Of a stretch of 64,000 nt of DNA, positions 34,058 to 46,477 are shown piece after piece. The DNA is from Betaproteobacteria bacterium. GTDB taxonomy: Bacteria > Pseudomonadota > Gammaproteobacteria > Burkholderiales > CAIKXV01. The stretch is from the NCBI GenBank assembly GCA_947458265.1, contig CANGYF010000015.1, positions 44,934 through 108,933 of the forward strand, given 5' to 3'. Below the pieces are notes generated by a model. That model was given only the letters and a program-made list of their open reading frames with translations. It made no database searches and was not told the origin of the DNA. The stretch's first letter is position 1, and the number at the start of each line of letters is the position of its first letter. The position numbers and the translations under genes were made by a program.

Positions 34058-35058
34058 CAGCCTGGCGAGGCCGGGGCCGTCGCTGCACCTGCGGCAGCAG
34101 GCGCCAGCACCGACAGGCCCGCGCCGAAGAGCGCCCCGGGCGCCAGACCTGCCGCCTGGGCATGCGCCACCGCGGGCTGCCGACGACCGCCGGCACGCTG
34201 CACTTCGAGCAGGCGCAGGCTGCCGCTGCCGCAGGCCACCCGCAGGCTGTCCGCCTCGACCGCGAGCAGCGTCCCCGGGACGGCACCGGCGGGGGCAGGT
34301 TCCTCGTCAGGCACCGCTTTCCATACCTTCAGCAGGGCGCCGCCGGACTCGCAGAACGCGCCGGGCACCGGATCGAAGGCTCGCACCTGCCGATCGATCT
34401 CGATCGCCGGTCGCGAAAAGTCGATTGCCGCATCCCGCTTGTCGATCTTGTGCGCGTAGGTGACCCCATCTACCGGTTGCGGCTGCGGCTGCGCCGCACC
34501 TGCCTGTTCGAGCGTCGCCAGGGCCTCGACGATCATGCAGGCACCAAGCGTGGTCAGACGCTCGAGCAGCGAGCCGGACGTCTCGGCGGCGCCGATCGAC
34601 AAGGTGCGCTGCGACCAGACCGGGCCGGTATCAAGGCCTGCGTCCATCTGCATGATGCTGATTCCGGACTCGGCATCGCCGGCGAGCAGCGCGCGCTGCA
34701 CTGGCGCCGCGCCGCGCCAGCGCGGCAACAGAGAAGCGTGAATGTTCAGACAGCCCAGACGCGGGATCGCGAGCACGGCCGGCGGCAGCAGCAGCCCATA
34801 CGCGGCGACGACCATCGCATCCGGTGCCAGCTCCGCCAGCGCGGCCTGGGCTGCAGCATCGCGTAGCGTCGGCGGCTGCGCGACCGGCAATCCTCGCTGC
34901 AGCGCCATCGCCTTGACCGCACTGGCAGTGAGCTTCATGCCGCGGCCGGACGGCCGGTCGGGCTGTGTCAGCACGCAGGCGAGGTCGTGGCCGGCGTCGA
35001 CCAGCGCAGCCAGGGCGGCGGCCGCGAACGGGGGTGTTCCTGCAAAGACCAGTCGCAT
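34057..35058 (-). CDS. fmt: Methionyl-tRNA formyltransferase
   Basis: 333 aa, starting MRLVFAGTPPFAAAALAALVD. The 10-formyl-THF site HASLLPRWRGAAPVQRALL is present with catalytic Asp in QMDAGLDTGPV. The C-terminal OB-like domain (about 215-333) is present with an Ala-rich tail. Formylates initiator Met-tRNA in the cytoplasm. It partners functionally with def, 75 nt upstream in the same direction. Confidence 0.95.
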   Translation of the reverse strand: MRLVFAGTPPFAAAALAALVDAGHDLACVLTQPDRPSGRGMKLTASAVKAMALQRGLPVAQPPTLRDAAAQAALAELAPDAMVVAAYGLLLPPAVLAIPRLGCLNIHASLLPRWRGAAPVQRALLAGDAESGISIMQMDAGLDTGPVWSQRTLSIGAAETSGSLLERLTTLGACMIVEALATLEQAGAAQPQPQPVDGVTYAHKIDKRDAAIDFSRPAIEIDRQVRAFDPVPGAFCESGGALLKVWKAVPDEEPAPAGAVPGTLLAVEADSLRVACGSGSLRLLEVQRAGGRRQPAVAHAQAAGLAPGALFGAGLSVLAPAAAGAATAPASPG

Positions 35059-35133
35059 CGGATCGAAGCTCGCTCGGGACTTTCCGCAGCCGCCCGCTCA
35101 AGCACAGGCCGGATTGCGCCGCTACTGAGCGGA

Positions 35134-35640
35134 CTAGGGAACCTTCTGCTGTTGCTTGCGCAACTTGTTCACGATCCGGTTGCGCTTCAGCCGGGATAGA
35201 TGATCGACGAAAACGATGCCTTCCAGATGATCCATCTCGTGCTGGATACAGACAGCCAGCAGGCCATCGGCCTTGATCCGGAAGGACTTCCCATCGAGGC
35301 CCAGCGCTTCGACCTCGACCTCGGCGGGCCGTTCGACCGAGTCGAAGATGCCGGGTACCGACAGGCAGCCTTCCTCGCATTCCTGGATATCCGGCGACTG
35401 GCCGAGGAGGCGCGGGTTGATCAGCGTGATCAGCTGGTCGTGTGTCTCGGAGATGTCTATCACGATCAGGCGCCGGTGCACATCGACCTGCGTCGCTGCC
35501 AGCCCGATGCCGGGCGCCGCGTACATGGTCTCGGCCATGTCGGCGGCGAGCCGGCGCACATCGTCGTCGACGTGCTCGATCGGCGCAGCGACCTTCTGCA
35601 GGCGGGGGTCGGGGAAGTGGAGGATCGGGAGCAGGGCCAT
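35134..35640 (-). CDS. def: Peptide deformylase
   Basis: 168 aa. All three motifs are intact: GIGLAATQ (residues about 45-52), EGCLSVP (metal Cys) and HEMDHLEG (two metal His and the catalytic Glu). Removes the N-formyl group from nascent proteins. First gene of the leftward def-fmt-rsmB-DUF4390-ntrY-ntrX operon. Confidence 0.96.
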   Translation of the reverse strand: MALLPILHFPDPRLQKVAAPIEHVDDDVRRLAADMAETMYAAPGIGLAATQVDVHRRLIVIDISETHDQLITLINPRLLGQSPDIQECEEGCLSVPGIFDSVERPAEVEVEALGLDGKSFRIKADGLLAVCIQHEMDHLEGIVFVDHLSRLKRNRIVNKLRKQQQKVP

Positions 35641-35848
35641 AATTGCTTGCTAATTTAATACATTAACCGCAAAATCTCATGCAACTTTTCAACTCCGGAG
35701 TGCATCCGGCCGCGCAGGCGTGTTCTGGCGCTCGGTCGGTACTCCGGTCCGACTCCTGCGCAGGTCGCCGTCAGCAGCGGCGCCTCGCGCGTTTGTCCGG
35801 AGGTCAGAGTCCACACGTCACCGCACCGCGGTGGGGGAGACGACTGCC
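35641..35848. promoter_or_regulatory. Divergent promoter region between def and the LysM gene
   Basis: 208 nt. The first 60 nt next to def are strikingly A+T-rich. Read leftward, TTGCAT and TATTAA 18 nt apart could be the def promoter. No confident rightward promoter was found; the remainder is GC-rich and shows no gene. Confidence 0.45.
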
Positions 35849-37162
35849 ATGACGCGCCCGATATCCAGACCGAATCCCTCCCGCATTATATCCCTCGCGA
35901 TCGCCGGTGCCGCGCTGCTCGTCGCCTGCCCTGCGGTGGCCCAACCCGCCGCGCCGGGTGACGCGCAGCGTACTGCGGCTAGCGCGCCGGCCATGGGATC
36001 GGCACCCGCACTGCGCGATGACGCGCCGGACCGGCATGTCGTCGTCCCTGGCGACACGCTGTGGGCCATTTCCGGCCGCTTCCTGAAGGACCCGTGGCGC
36101 TGGGGCGAACTCTGGAACCTGAACAAGGACCAGATCCGCAACCCGCACCGGATCTTCCCCGGCGACGTAGTCGTCATCAATCGCCGGGCTGCGCCCGGCG
36201 AACCGGTGGCGAGGCTTATCCAGGCCGAGCGGGTGACACGCCTGTCGCCCGACATCCGCGTCGAGGCGCTCGGTCCGAAGGCGATCCCGGCGATCGCACC
36301 GCAGAAGATCGAGCCGTTCCTGGTGCGGCCGTTCATCGTCACCGACGAGCAGCTGGCCACCGCGGCCACCATCATCGAGACACAGGAAAACAGGGTGGTC
36401 ATTGGCGCCGGAAACGTCGCTTACGTGACCGGTCTGGACGAGAAGGTCGGGCGCAATTACCAGGTATTCCGCCCGGGGGCGATCCTCATCGACCCGGACA
36501 CCAAGCAGTCGCTGGGGCGCGAAGCCTTCTACCTCGGCGAAGCGAAGGTTTCCCGGTTCGGCGAAGTCTCGACGATCGAGATCGTGCGCTCCACGCAGGA
36601 GATCGTGCTCGGCGATCGGCTGGTGCCGGTTCCGCCGAGCGGCTTCCCCGAGTACATCCCGCGCCCGCCTTCGCAGCCGGTTTCCGGGCGCATCATTGGC
36701 GTGTACGGGCGGGCGAACGTCGTCGAGGTCGCGCAGTACGACGTCGTCACGCTGAACCGGGGCGCGAAGGACGGCCTCGAGGTGGGACACGTGCTGGCGA
36801 TGTTCCGCAATCCGCTGGCGGAACGGTCCAGCAACCGTCCGAACGTGCTCTGGGGTCGGGTCGGCCCGTCCGGCAACGACGCGCCCCTGGAGAGCCAGCG
36901 CCTGCCGCGGGAAGACCTCGACATGAGCAACCTGCGCAGCGAAGTACTCTGGGGCCGGGTCGGCCCGGCCGGACGGGGTACGCCGACCAGTGCCAGCACC
37001 GCGGCCAAGCTGCCGCCGGAAGGCGCGCGTACCGGCAGGGGTGTCCCCGAGGAACGTTACGGCGTCCTGATGGTGTTTCGCACGTTTGAACGCGTCAGCT
37101 ACGCGATCATCATGGACACCTCCCGCCCGGTGAACGTCAGCGACGTCGTACGCAATCCCTGA
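35849..37162 (+). CDS. Exported LysM peptidoglycan-binding domain protein
   Basis: 437 aa from ATG 35849 after GGGGGAGAC. A signal peptide (RIISLAIAGAALLVACPAVA) is followed by a LysM domain at about residues 60-110 (HVVVPGDTLWAISGRFLKDP, ending RIFPGDVVVINRR). The long C-terminal part has beta-rich segments and a repeated LWGRVGP motif (VLWGRVGPSGND and VLWGRVGPAGRG), suggesting an internal duplication. It probably binds peptidoglycan in the periplasm. It precedes dprA, as in many betaproteobacteria. Confidence 0.9.
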   Translation: MTRPISRPNPSRIISLAIAGAALLVACPAVAQPAAPGDAQRTAASAPAMGSAPALRDDAPDRHVVVPGDTLWAISGRFLKDPWRWGELWNLNKDQIRNPHRIFPGDVVVINRRAAPGEPVARLIQAERVTRLSPDIRVEALGPKAIPAIAPQKIEPFLVRPFIVTDEQLATAATIIETQENRVVIGAGNVAYVTGLDEKVGRNYQVFRPGAILIDPDTKQSLGREAFYLGEAKVSRFGEVSTIEIVRSTQEIVLGDRLVPVPPSGFPEYIPRPPSQPVSGRIIGVYGRANVVEVAQYDVVTLNRGAKDGLEVGHVLAMFRNPLAERSSNRPNVLWGRVGPSGNDAPLESQRLPREDLDMSNLRSEVLWGRVGPAGRGTPTSASTAAKLPPEGARTGRGVPEERYGVLMVFRTFERVSYAIIMDTSRPVNVSDVVRNP

Positions 37163-37264
37163 TCCGGTAGCGCTGCAACCGGTCGCACCGCGCGACGGGT
37201 GGGTACCCTGCGCCAGCACACCCGCTGGCGCGGCTGACCGACCCTGGACAGAGGAGCGCGACGG

Positions 37265-38431
37265 ATGCCCATCGGCAGAAACACCCGTGGCTGGCTGGCG
37301 GCCGCCTTCGCCCCCGGATTCTCCGACCGGATCCGCCGTGAACTGGCTGCCGCCGCCGGCCCCGAGGTCGACTGGTCGTCGCGGCTGACGGCCACCGCGG
37401 ACCGGCTGCACGCCAACCCGCGGCTGCGCGCTGGACACCCGACTGGCGTGCCAGACCTCGGCAAGGCATTCGAACAGGGCGGTGCCGATCCGCGCGTCGG
37501 GGCTTCGCTCGCCTGGCTCGACAACGCGCAGCACCACCTGCTGTCGCTCGACGATCCGGCCTATCCCTGCCTGCTGCGCGAGATCGATGATGCGCCGGCC
37601 CTGCTGTACGTACGCGGCCGGCTCGACCTGCTGCAGCAACCCTCGCTGGCGATGGTCGGCAGCCGCAATCCCTCGGCGCTGGGCGCACAGACTGCCGAGG
37701 CCTTCGCCCGCGCGTTCTCCGGTGTAGGCCTGACCGTGGTCAGCGGCCTGGCCCTGGGCATCGATGCTGCCGCGCATCGGGGGGCGCTGGAAGGGGCCGG
37801 CTCGACCGTCGCAGTGGTGGGGACCGGCCTGGACATCGTCTATCCGGCGAGCAACCGCGACCTCGCGCAGCGCATCGCAGCGGGTGGAACGCTCGTATCG
37901 GAGTTCCCGCTCGGCATGGCTGCACGTGCAGACCATTTCCCGCGCCGCAACCGCATTCTGAGCGGGCTGGCTCTCGGCTGCCTGGTGGTCGAGGCCAACC
38001 TGCGCAGCGGGTCCCTGATCACCGCCCGCCTGGCGGTCGAACAGGGCAGGGAAGTGTTCGCGGTGCCCGGCTCGATCCATTCCCCGCTGGCGAGGGGCTG
38101 CCACCGCCTGATCCGCGACGGAGCAAAACTGACCGAGTGTGCAGCGGACGTGATCGAGGAGCTGGGCTGGGGACGCACGCCACTCCCGACCAGGCAGCCA
38201 GTGCTGCCCGATCCGGACGCCTCCCTGGACGGCGATGCACGATCGCTTATTGCAGTAATCACCCACGACCCCATTTCTGCGGATACGCTCTGCACCATGC
38301 TCGGCTGGACGCCACAACGCGTCAATGCCACGCTGGTAGAACTGGAACTGGGCGGGCGCATTGCGCCGGCCGGCCACGGTGTCTACCAGCGTCTGGCGGC
38401 GCCGGGCTTTGAATTCGCGAGTCCCGGCTGA
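37265..38431 (+). CDS. dprA: DNA-processing protein DprA
   Basis: 388 aa. Rossmann-like DprA core: [50 protein letters not shown]-terminal winged-helix domain follows (DPISADTLCTMLGWTPQRVNATLVELEL). Binds incoming single-stranded DNA and loads RecA during natural transformation. The smg (DUF494) gene that often lies between dprA and topB in betaproteobacteria is missing here. Confidence 0.95.
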   Translation: MPIGRNTRGWLAAAFAPGFSDRIRRELAAAAGPEVDWSSRLTATADRLHANPRLRAGHPTGVPDLGKAFEQGGADPRVGASLAWLDNAQHHLLSLDDPAYPCLLREIDDAPALLYVRGRLDLLQQPSLAMVGSRNPSALGAQTAEAFARAFSGVGLTVVSGLALGIDAAAHRGALEGAGSTVAVVGTGLDIVYPASNRDLAQRIAAGGTLVSEFPLGMAARADHFPRRNRILSGLALGCLVVEANLRSGSLITARLAVEQGREVFAVPGSIHSPLARGCHRLIRDGAKLTECAADVIEELGWGRTPLPTRQPVLPDPDASLDGDARSLIAVITHDPISADTLCTMLGWTPQRVNATLVELELGGRIAPAGHGVYQRLAAPGFEFASPG

Positions 38432-38589
38432 CAGCCGGGATGAGCATCGTCAGAAGATGCAGTGGACGGTCCCTTGCGGGCCGGAAGCGGCAGTTTCGGC
38501 GCCGGACGACATCGACGCCGCTTTCCGCTGCCGACCGAATCCCCTTATGATCCAACGCACTTTTTTCGCGCGCCGGCTGCCGATGACCG

Positions 38590-41394
38590 ATGACCGCGCG
38601 AAATTCCATGCTTCGAACGGACACCGTGGCCACCAGAACCCGTAAATCGACTACCGAAACGACCTCCAGCAGCCCGGCTGCCAAAGGCTCCGGGCGGACG
38701 AAATCGTCGGGCTCGGCGACGGCAGTCGCAGTGGCCGGTGGGGGCAAGACGCTGATCATCGCCGAGAAGCCATCGGTCGCCAACGACATCGCCCGCGTCC
38801 TCGGCGGCTTCGAGAAGCATCAGGACTATTTCGAGAACGACCAGTACGTGCTGTCGTCCGCGGTCGGCCATCTGCTCGAGCTGATCGTGCCAGACGAGTT
38901 CGAGGTCAAGCGCGGCAAGTGGTCGTTCGCCCAGCTTCCGGTGATCCCGCCTCACTTCGGCCTGCGCCCGATCGAGAAGAACGAGGATCGGCTGAAGCTG
39001 CTGGTGCGGCTGCTCAAGCGCAAGGATGTCTCTGCGCTGGTGAACGCCTGCGACGCGGGCCGCGAGGGCGAGCTGATCTTCCGCTACATCGTCCAGCATG
39101 CGAAGGTCGACAAGCCGGTGCGTCGCCTGTGGCTGCAGTCGATGACGCCTGCGGCAATCCGCGACGGCTTCCAGAACCTGCGCGAAGACAGCGACCTGCT
39201 GCCGCTGGCCGATGCCGCGGTCTGCCGATCCGAGGCCGACTGGCTGGTCGGCATCAACGGCACGCGCGCGATGACCGCGTTCAATTCCAAGACCGGCGGC
39301 TTCCACAAGACCACGGTGGGCCGCGTGCAGTCGCCGACGCTGGCGATCCTGGTCGACCGGGAAGAGAAGATCAAGCGCTTCGTCTCGCGCCAGTATTTCG
39401 AGATCCACGGCGTGTTCGAGGCCGAGAAGGGGACCTATCCCGGCCGCTGGTTCGACGAGACCTTCACCCGGGCGAAAGACCTGCCGAACGGCGAGCCCCG
39501 CGATCCGGAACTGAAGGCCGAGCGGTTGTGGGACGGCGCACGCGCCACCGCGATTGCCGACAAATGCCGCGGCAAGCCGGGCGTAGTCACTGAAGAAACC
39601 AAGCCGTCCAGCCAGCTGTCACCGCTGCTGTACGACCTGACCAGCCTGCAGCGCGAGGCCAACGGCCGCTTCGGCTTCTCGGCGAAGACCACGCTGTCGA
39701 TCGCCCAGGCCCTGTACGAGAAACACAAGGCGCTCACCTATCCGCGAACCGACTCGCGCGCGTTGCCGGAAGACTATGTCGAAACCGTCAATGCCACGCT
39801 GGAAGCAATGTCCGGCACCCGCTATGCAAAGCCGGCGGGGCAGATCCTGAAGTCGGGCTGGGTGAAGCCGAACAAGCGCATCTTCAATAACGCGAAGGTG
39901 AGCGATCACTTCGCCATCATCCCAACGCCGATGACGCCCAAGGCGCTGTCCGAGGCGGAAGAAAAGATCTACGACCTGGTCACCAAGCGCTTCATGGCGG
40001 TGTTCTTCCCGCCGGCGGAATACCTGCTGACGACGCGCATCACGCGGGTCGAGGGTGAGCCGTTCAAGACCGAGGGCAAGGTACTGGTGAACCCGGGCTG
40101 GCTGTCGGTCTACGGTAAGGATATTGCCGACGAGGATTCGCCGTCGCTGACGATGGTCACAGCCGGCGAAACGGTTACCGCGATAGAGATTGATGCGCGA
40201 GCCGAGCAGACCCGCCCACCCGCCCGCTTCAGCGAAGCGACGCTGCTGTCGGCGATGGAGGGCGCGGGCAAGCTGATCGACGACGAGGAACTGCGCGACG
40301 CGATGAAGGAGCGCGGCCTGGGCACGCCAGCCACCCGCGCCGGCATCATCGAGAAGCTGATCTACGAAGAGTACGTGATGCGCGAGGGCCGGGAGCTGAA
40401 GCCTACGCCCAAAGCGTTCTCGCTGATGACCCTGCTCAAGGGCCTGGACATCGCCGAGCTGTGTTCACCGGAGCTCACAGGCGAGTGGGAGTTCAAGCTG
40501 GCCGAGATGGAGCAGGGCCGCATCGGCCGCCCGGCATTCATGCAAGAAATTGCCGCGATGACCCGCAACCTGGTCGAGCGGGCGAAAGGCCACGAGACCG
40601 ATACGGTACCCGGCGACTACACCACGCTCGATGCACCTTGCCCGAGATGCGGCGGCGTGGTGAAGGAGAACTACAAGAAGTACCAGTGCCAGAAGTGCGA
40701 GTTCTCGGTCTGGCGCATCCTGTCCGGCCGGCAGTTCGAGCCGATCGAGATCGAGGAACTGATCGTCGCCGGGAAGATCGGGCCGCTGCAGGGCTTCCGC
40801 AGCCGGCTCGGGCGGCCGTTCGCCGCGATGATCAAGCTCAACGCAGAGTTCTCGACCGAGTTCGACTTCGGCCAGTCGGCAGCCGACGGTGGCGAGCCGG
40901 TCGACTTCTCCGACAAGACACAGATGGGCGAATGCCCGAAGTGCCACAACAAGGTCTACGACACCGGTCTTGCCTACCAGTGCGAGAAGTCGGTCGGCCC
41001 GGACCGCCAGTGCGACTTCCGCTCCGGCAAGATCATCCTGCAGCGCGAGATCGAGCAGGCGCAGATGGAGAAGCTGCTGACCACCGGCAAGACCGACCTG
41101 CTGCACAAGTTCATCTCGAAGAAGGGCCGGCCGTTCTCTGCCTACCTGGTGCGCGGTGGCGACGGCAAGGTGAGTTTCGAGTTCGAGCCGCGGGTGCCGA
41201 AGACGGCGGCCAAGGTGGTAGCCAAGGTGGCGGCGGCGAAGGCTGCAGCGGCCGCTGCGGCAGGCGAAGTGACGGACGAATCCACCGGCGAGATCACGGT
41301 CACGGCAGGCGCAAAACCCGCCGCGAAAGCAGCTGCAAAGAAGGCTGCGAAGAAGGCCGCGAAGAAGGTCGTCCGCAAGAAGGCTGCGGCCTGA
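38590..41394 (+). CDS. topB: DNA topoisomerase III
   Basis: 934 aa, longer than the usual 650-870. About 50 Ser/Thr-rich residues precede the Toprim start GGGKTLIIAEKPSVANDIARVLGG; a start at 38608 or later is possible. The active-site Tyr (about residue 384) is in ALTYPRTDSRALP. Two zinc-ribbon modules follow: CPRCGG with CQKCEF, and CPKCHN with a CEKS/CDF variant. The protein ends in about 60 residues of Ala/Lys repeats (KAAAKKAAKKAAKK type), like histone H1 tails. Type IA topoisomerase for decatenation. Confidence 0.93.
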   Translation: MTARNSMLRTDTVATRTRKSTTETTSSSPAAKGSGRTKSSGSATAVAVAGGGKTLIIAEKPSVANDIARVLGGFEKHQDYFENDQYVLSSAVGHLLELIVPDEFEVKRGKWSFAQLPVIPPHFGLRPIEKNEDRLKLLVRLLKRKDVSALVNACDAGREGELIFRYIVQHAKVDKPVRRLWLQSMTPAAIRDGFQNLREDSDLLPLADAAVCRSEADWLVGINGTRAMTAFNSKTGGFHKTTVGRVQSPTLAILVDREEKIKRFVSRQYFEIHGVFEAEKGTYPGRWFDETFTRAKDLPNGEPRDPELKAERLWDGARATAIADKCRGKPGVVTEETKPSSQLSPLLYDLTSLQREANGRFGFSAKTTLSIAQALYEKHKALTYPRTDSRALPEDYVETVNATLEAMSGTRYAKPAGQILKSGWVKPNKRIFNNAKVSDHFAIIPTPMTPKALSEAEEKIYDLVTKRFMAVFFPPAEYLLTTRITRVEGEPFKTEGKVLVNPGWLSVYGKDIADEDSPSLTMVTAGETVTAIEIDARAEQTRPPARFSEATLLSAMEGAGKLIDDEELRDAMKERGLGTPATRAGIIEKLIYEEYVMREGRELKPTPKAFSLMTLLKGLDIAELCSPELTGEWEFKLAEMEQGRIGRPAFMQEIAAMTRNLVERAKGHETDTVPGDYTTLDAPCPRCGGVVKENYKKYQCQKCEFSVWRILSGRQFEPIEIEELIVAGKIGPLQGFRSRLGRPFAAMIKLNAEFSTEFDFGQSAADGGEPVDFSDKTQMGECPKCHNKVYDTGLAYQCEKSVGPDRQCDFRSGKIILQREIEQAQMEKLLTTGKTDLLHKFISKKGRPFSAYLVRGGDGKVSFEFEPRVPKTAAKVVAKVAAAKAAAAAAAGEVTDESTGEITVTAGAKPAAKAAAKKAAKKAAKKVVRKKAAA

Positions 41395-41434
41395 ACGGTC
41401 TCGGCTGCCCCGCCACGGGGCCGGAGCGTACCCG

Positions 41435-42580
41435 ATGACCGGGCCGATCCCGATCATCGTGCACAACCCGGCCCGCATCGAGGCGGAGCGGGTCGCCCGT
41501 ACCATGCGGTCGTTGCCGGCCGCGCGCTATGTGTTCGTCGTGCTGCTCCTGATCGAGAGCTATGTCAGCCTGAACACGCTCCCGGGCTGGCGCCATCCAC
41601 CACAGGGGTGGTTGGCCATGTTCACCACGCCGCCCGAGTTGAAGCTCGGCGACATTCTCATAAACTTCATCGGCTATGTACCGATCGGGCTCTTCGGGGT
41701 GCTGGCGTTCATCGCACCTCGCCGTCCGCTCTGGCTTGCATTGATACTCTCCGTTGCCGCCTGCACTACCCAGAGCATGGTGACTGAAGCGCTCGAGAGC
41801 ATGACCCCCAACGTCAGGTCGAACGTTGCCGACGTCTTCAACAACGCTGCAGGCGCGCTGATCGGGGGGCTGGCCGCAATCATCGCGGTGTCCCTGGTTT
41901 GGTCCGGACGGATCGTTGAACTGCGCCAGCGCCACCTTACGCGGGGTTGGCAGGGAGACCTCGGGCTTGCGCTGATAGCGCTCTGGGCGTTCGCCATGCT
42001 GGCGCCGCGCACCCTGCTGTTCGGCATCGGTGATGCTCGTTTCTTCCTTGGCGTTCCCGCGCGCACCGACCTGCAGCCAGCGTTCTTCCTGGGTGTCGAA
42101 GCCGTCGTCTGCGCCCTTTCGCTGCTCGGGTTCGCGCTGCTGTTACGGCTTACCTTCTCTTCGAGCACCCCGCGACTTCGGGCGATGCTGCTGCTGGCGG
42201 TGTTCGCCTCGCTGGCGATACGCTCATCCGGCTTCGGCATGTTCTGGGGTGCATCCAGTGCGTTCACCTGGCTCAATGCGGGCGCGCTGCTTGGAATGGC
42301 CATCGGGACGGTGTTGGCGCTTGCCTTGATCGGACTCCCGCATCGCGTGGCGGGAATCGGCGCTGCGATCGCGCTCTCTCTCTCGGTGCTGATCGTCAAT
42401 GCCTCGCCGCCAAACCCCGCGGTGTGGTTCGACAAGCACCTGCGCTGGCAACGAATGGCGCCGCTGGCCGTCTCGTCGCGGACGACAGCCATGTTGTGGC
42501 CTGCCGCGGCCATCGGCCTTGCGCTGGCGGCGGCGGCACTCGGTACAACCCACAACCCGAACCGACGCAGAGATCCCTGA
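41435..42580 (+). CDS. VanZ-like family membrane protein
   Basis: 381 aa with about 8-9 hydrophobic helices. The N-terminal third has the VanZ signature: DILINFIGYVPIGLFGVLAF, then TQSMVTEALESMTPNVRSNVADVFNNAAGALIGG, which has the conserved acidic/Asn pattern. The C-terminal part is an extra multi-helix region without known motifs. Function unknown. It is 40 nt downstream of topB and convergent with gyrB. Confidence 0.82.
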   Translation: MTGPIPIIVHNPARIEAERVARTMRSLPAARYVFVVLLLIESYVSLNTLPGWRHPPQGWLAMFTTPPELKLGDILINFIGYVPIGLFGVLAFIAPRRPLWLALILSVAACTTQSMVTEALESMTPNVRSNVADVFNNAAGALIGGLAAIIAVSLVWSGRIVELRQRHLTRGWQGDLGLALIALWAFAMLAPRTLLFGIGDARFFLGVPARTDLQPAFFLGVEAVVCALSLLGFALLLRLTFSSSTPRLRAMLLLAVFASLAIRSSGFGMFWGASSAFTWLNAGALLGMAIGTVLALALIGLPHRVAGIGAAIALSLSVLIVNASPPNPAVWFDKHLRWQRMAPLAVSSRTTAMLWPAAAIGLALAAAALGTTHNPNRRRDP

Positions 42581-42610
42581 GACCCCTGCGTTGGTGCCGG
42601 GCTCGCTCCG

Positions 42611-46277
<3,667 letters not shown>

Positions 46278-46477
46278 GTTGTATATGAATAAGACTGATA
46301 GATAAGGCTTGGGGAAACAGGGGATAACCAGCCTCGATCACGGCCGGTAGCGGGGTTGCCGTCAATCTGCTGCTGTTGAGGAAAACAGGACAACCTGTAC
46401 ACGATTGTGGATAACTCTGGATCCGGCCATTCCTGACAGATTTTGTCCACAGGAAATCCGCATGGTTTGCCGCGCGA
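46278..46477. other. Candidate oriC segment between dnaA and dnaN
   Basis: 200 nt with a clear A+T-rich stretch next to dnaN (about 46278-46306). DnaA-box-like 9-mers are: a perfect TGTGGATAA (46406-46414, reverse of TTATCCACA), TTGTCCACA (46443-46451, 8/9) and AGGGGATAA (46319-46327, 7/9). An unwinding-type region plus boxes beside dnaA is the classical origin layout. The perfect box on the other side of dnaA means the functional origin could lie on either or both sides. Confidence 0.55.

Noticed and set aside
35804..38377. Long leftward frame opposite the LysM protein and dprA
   Set aside because: Both opposite-strand genes have signature motifs and ribosome sites; this frame has none.
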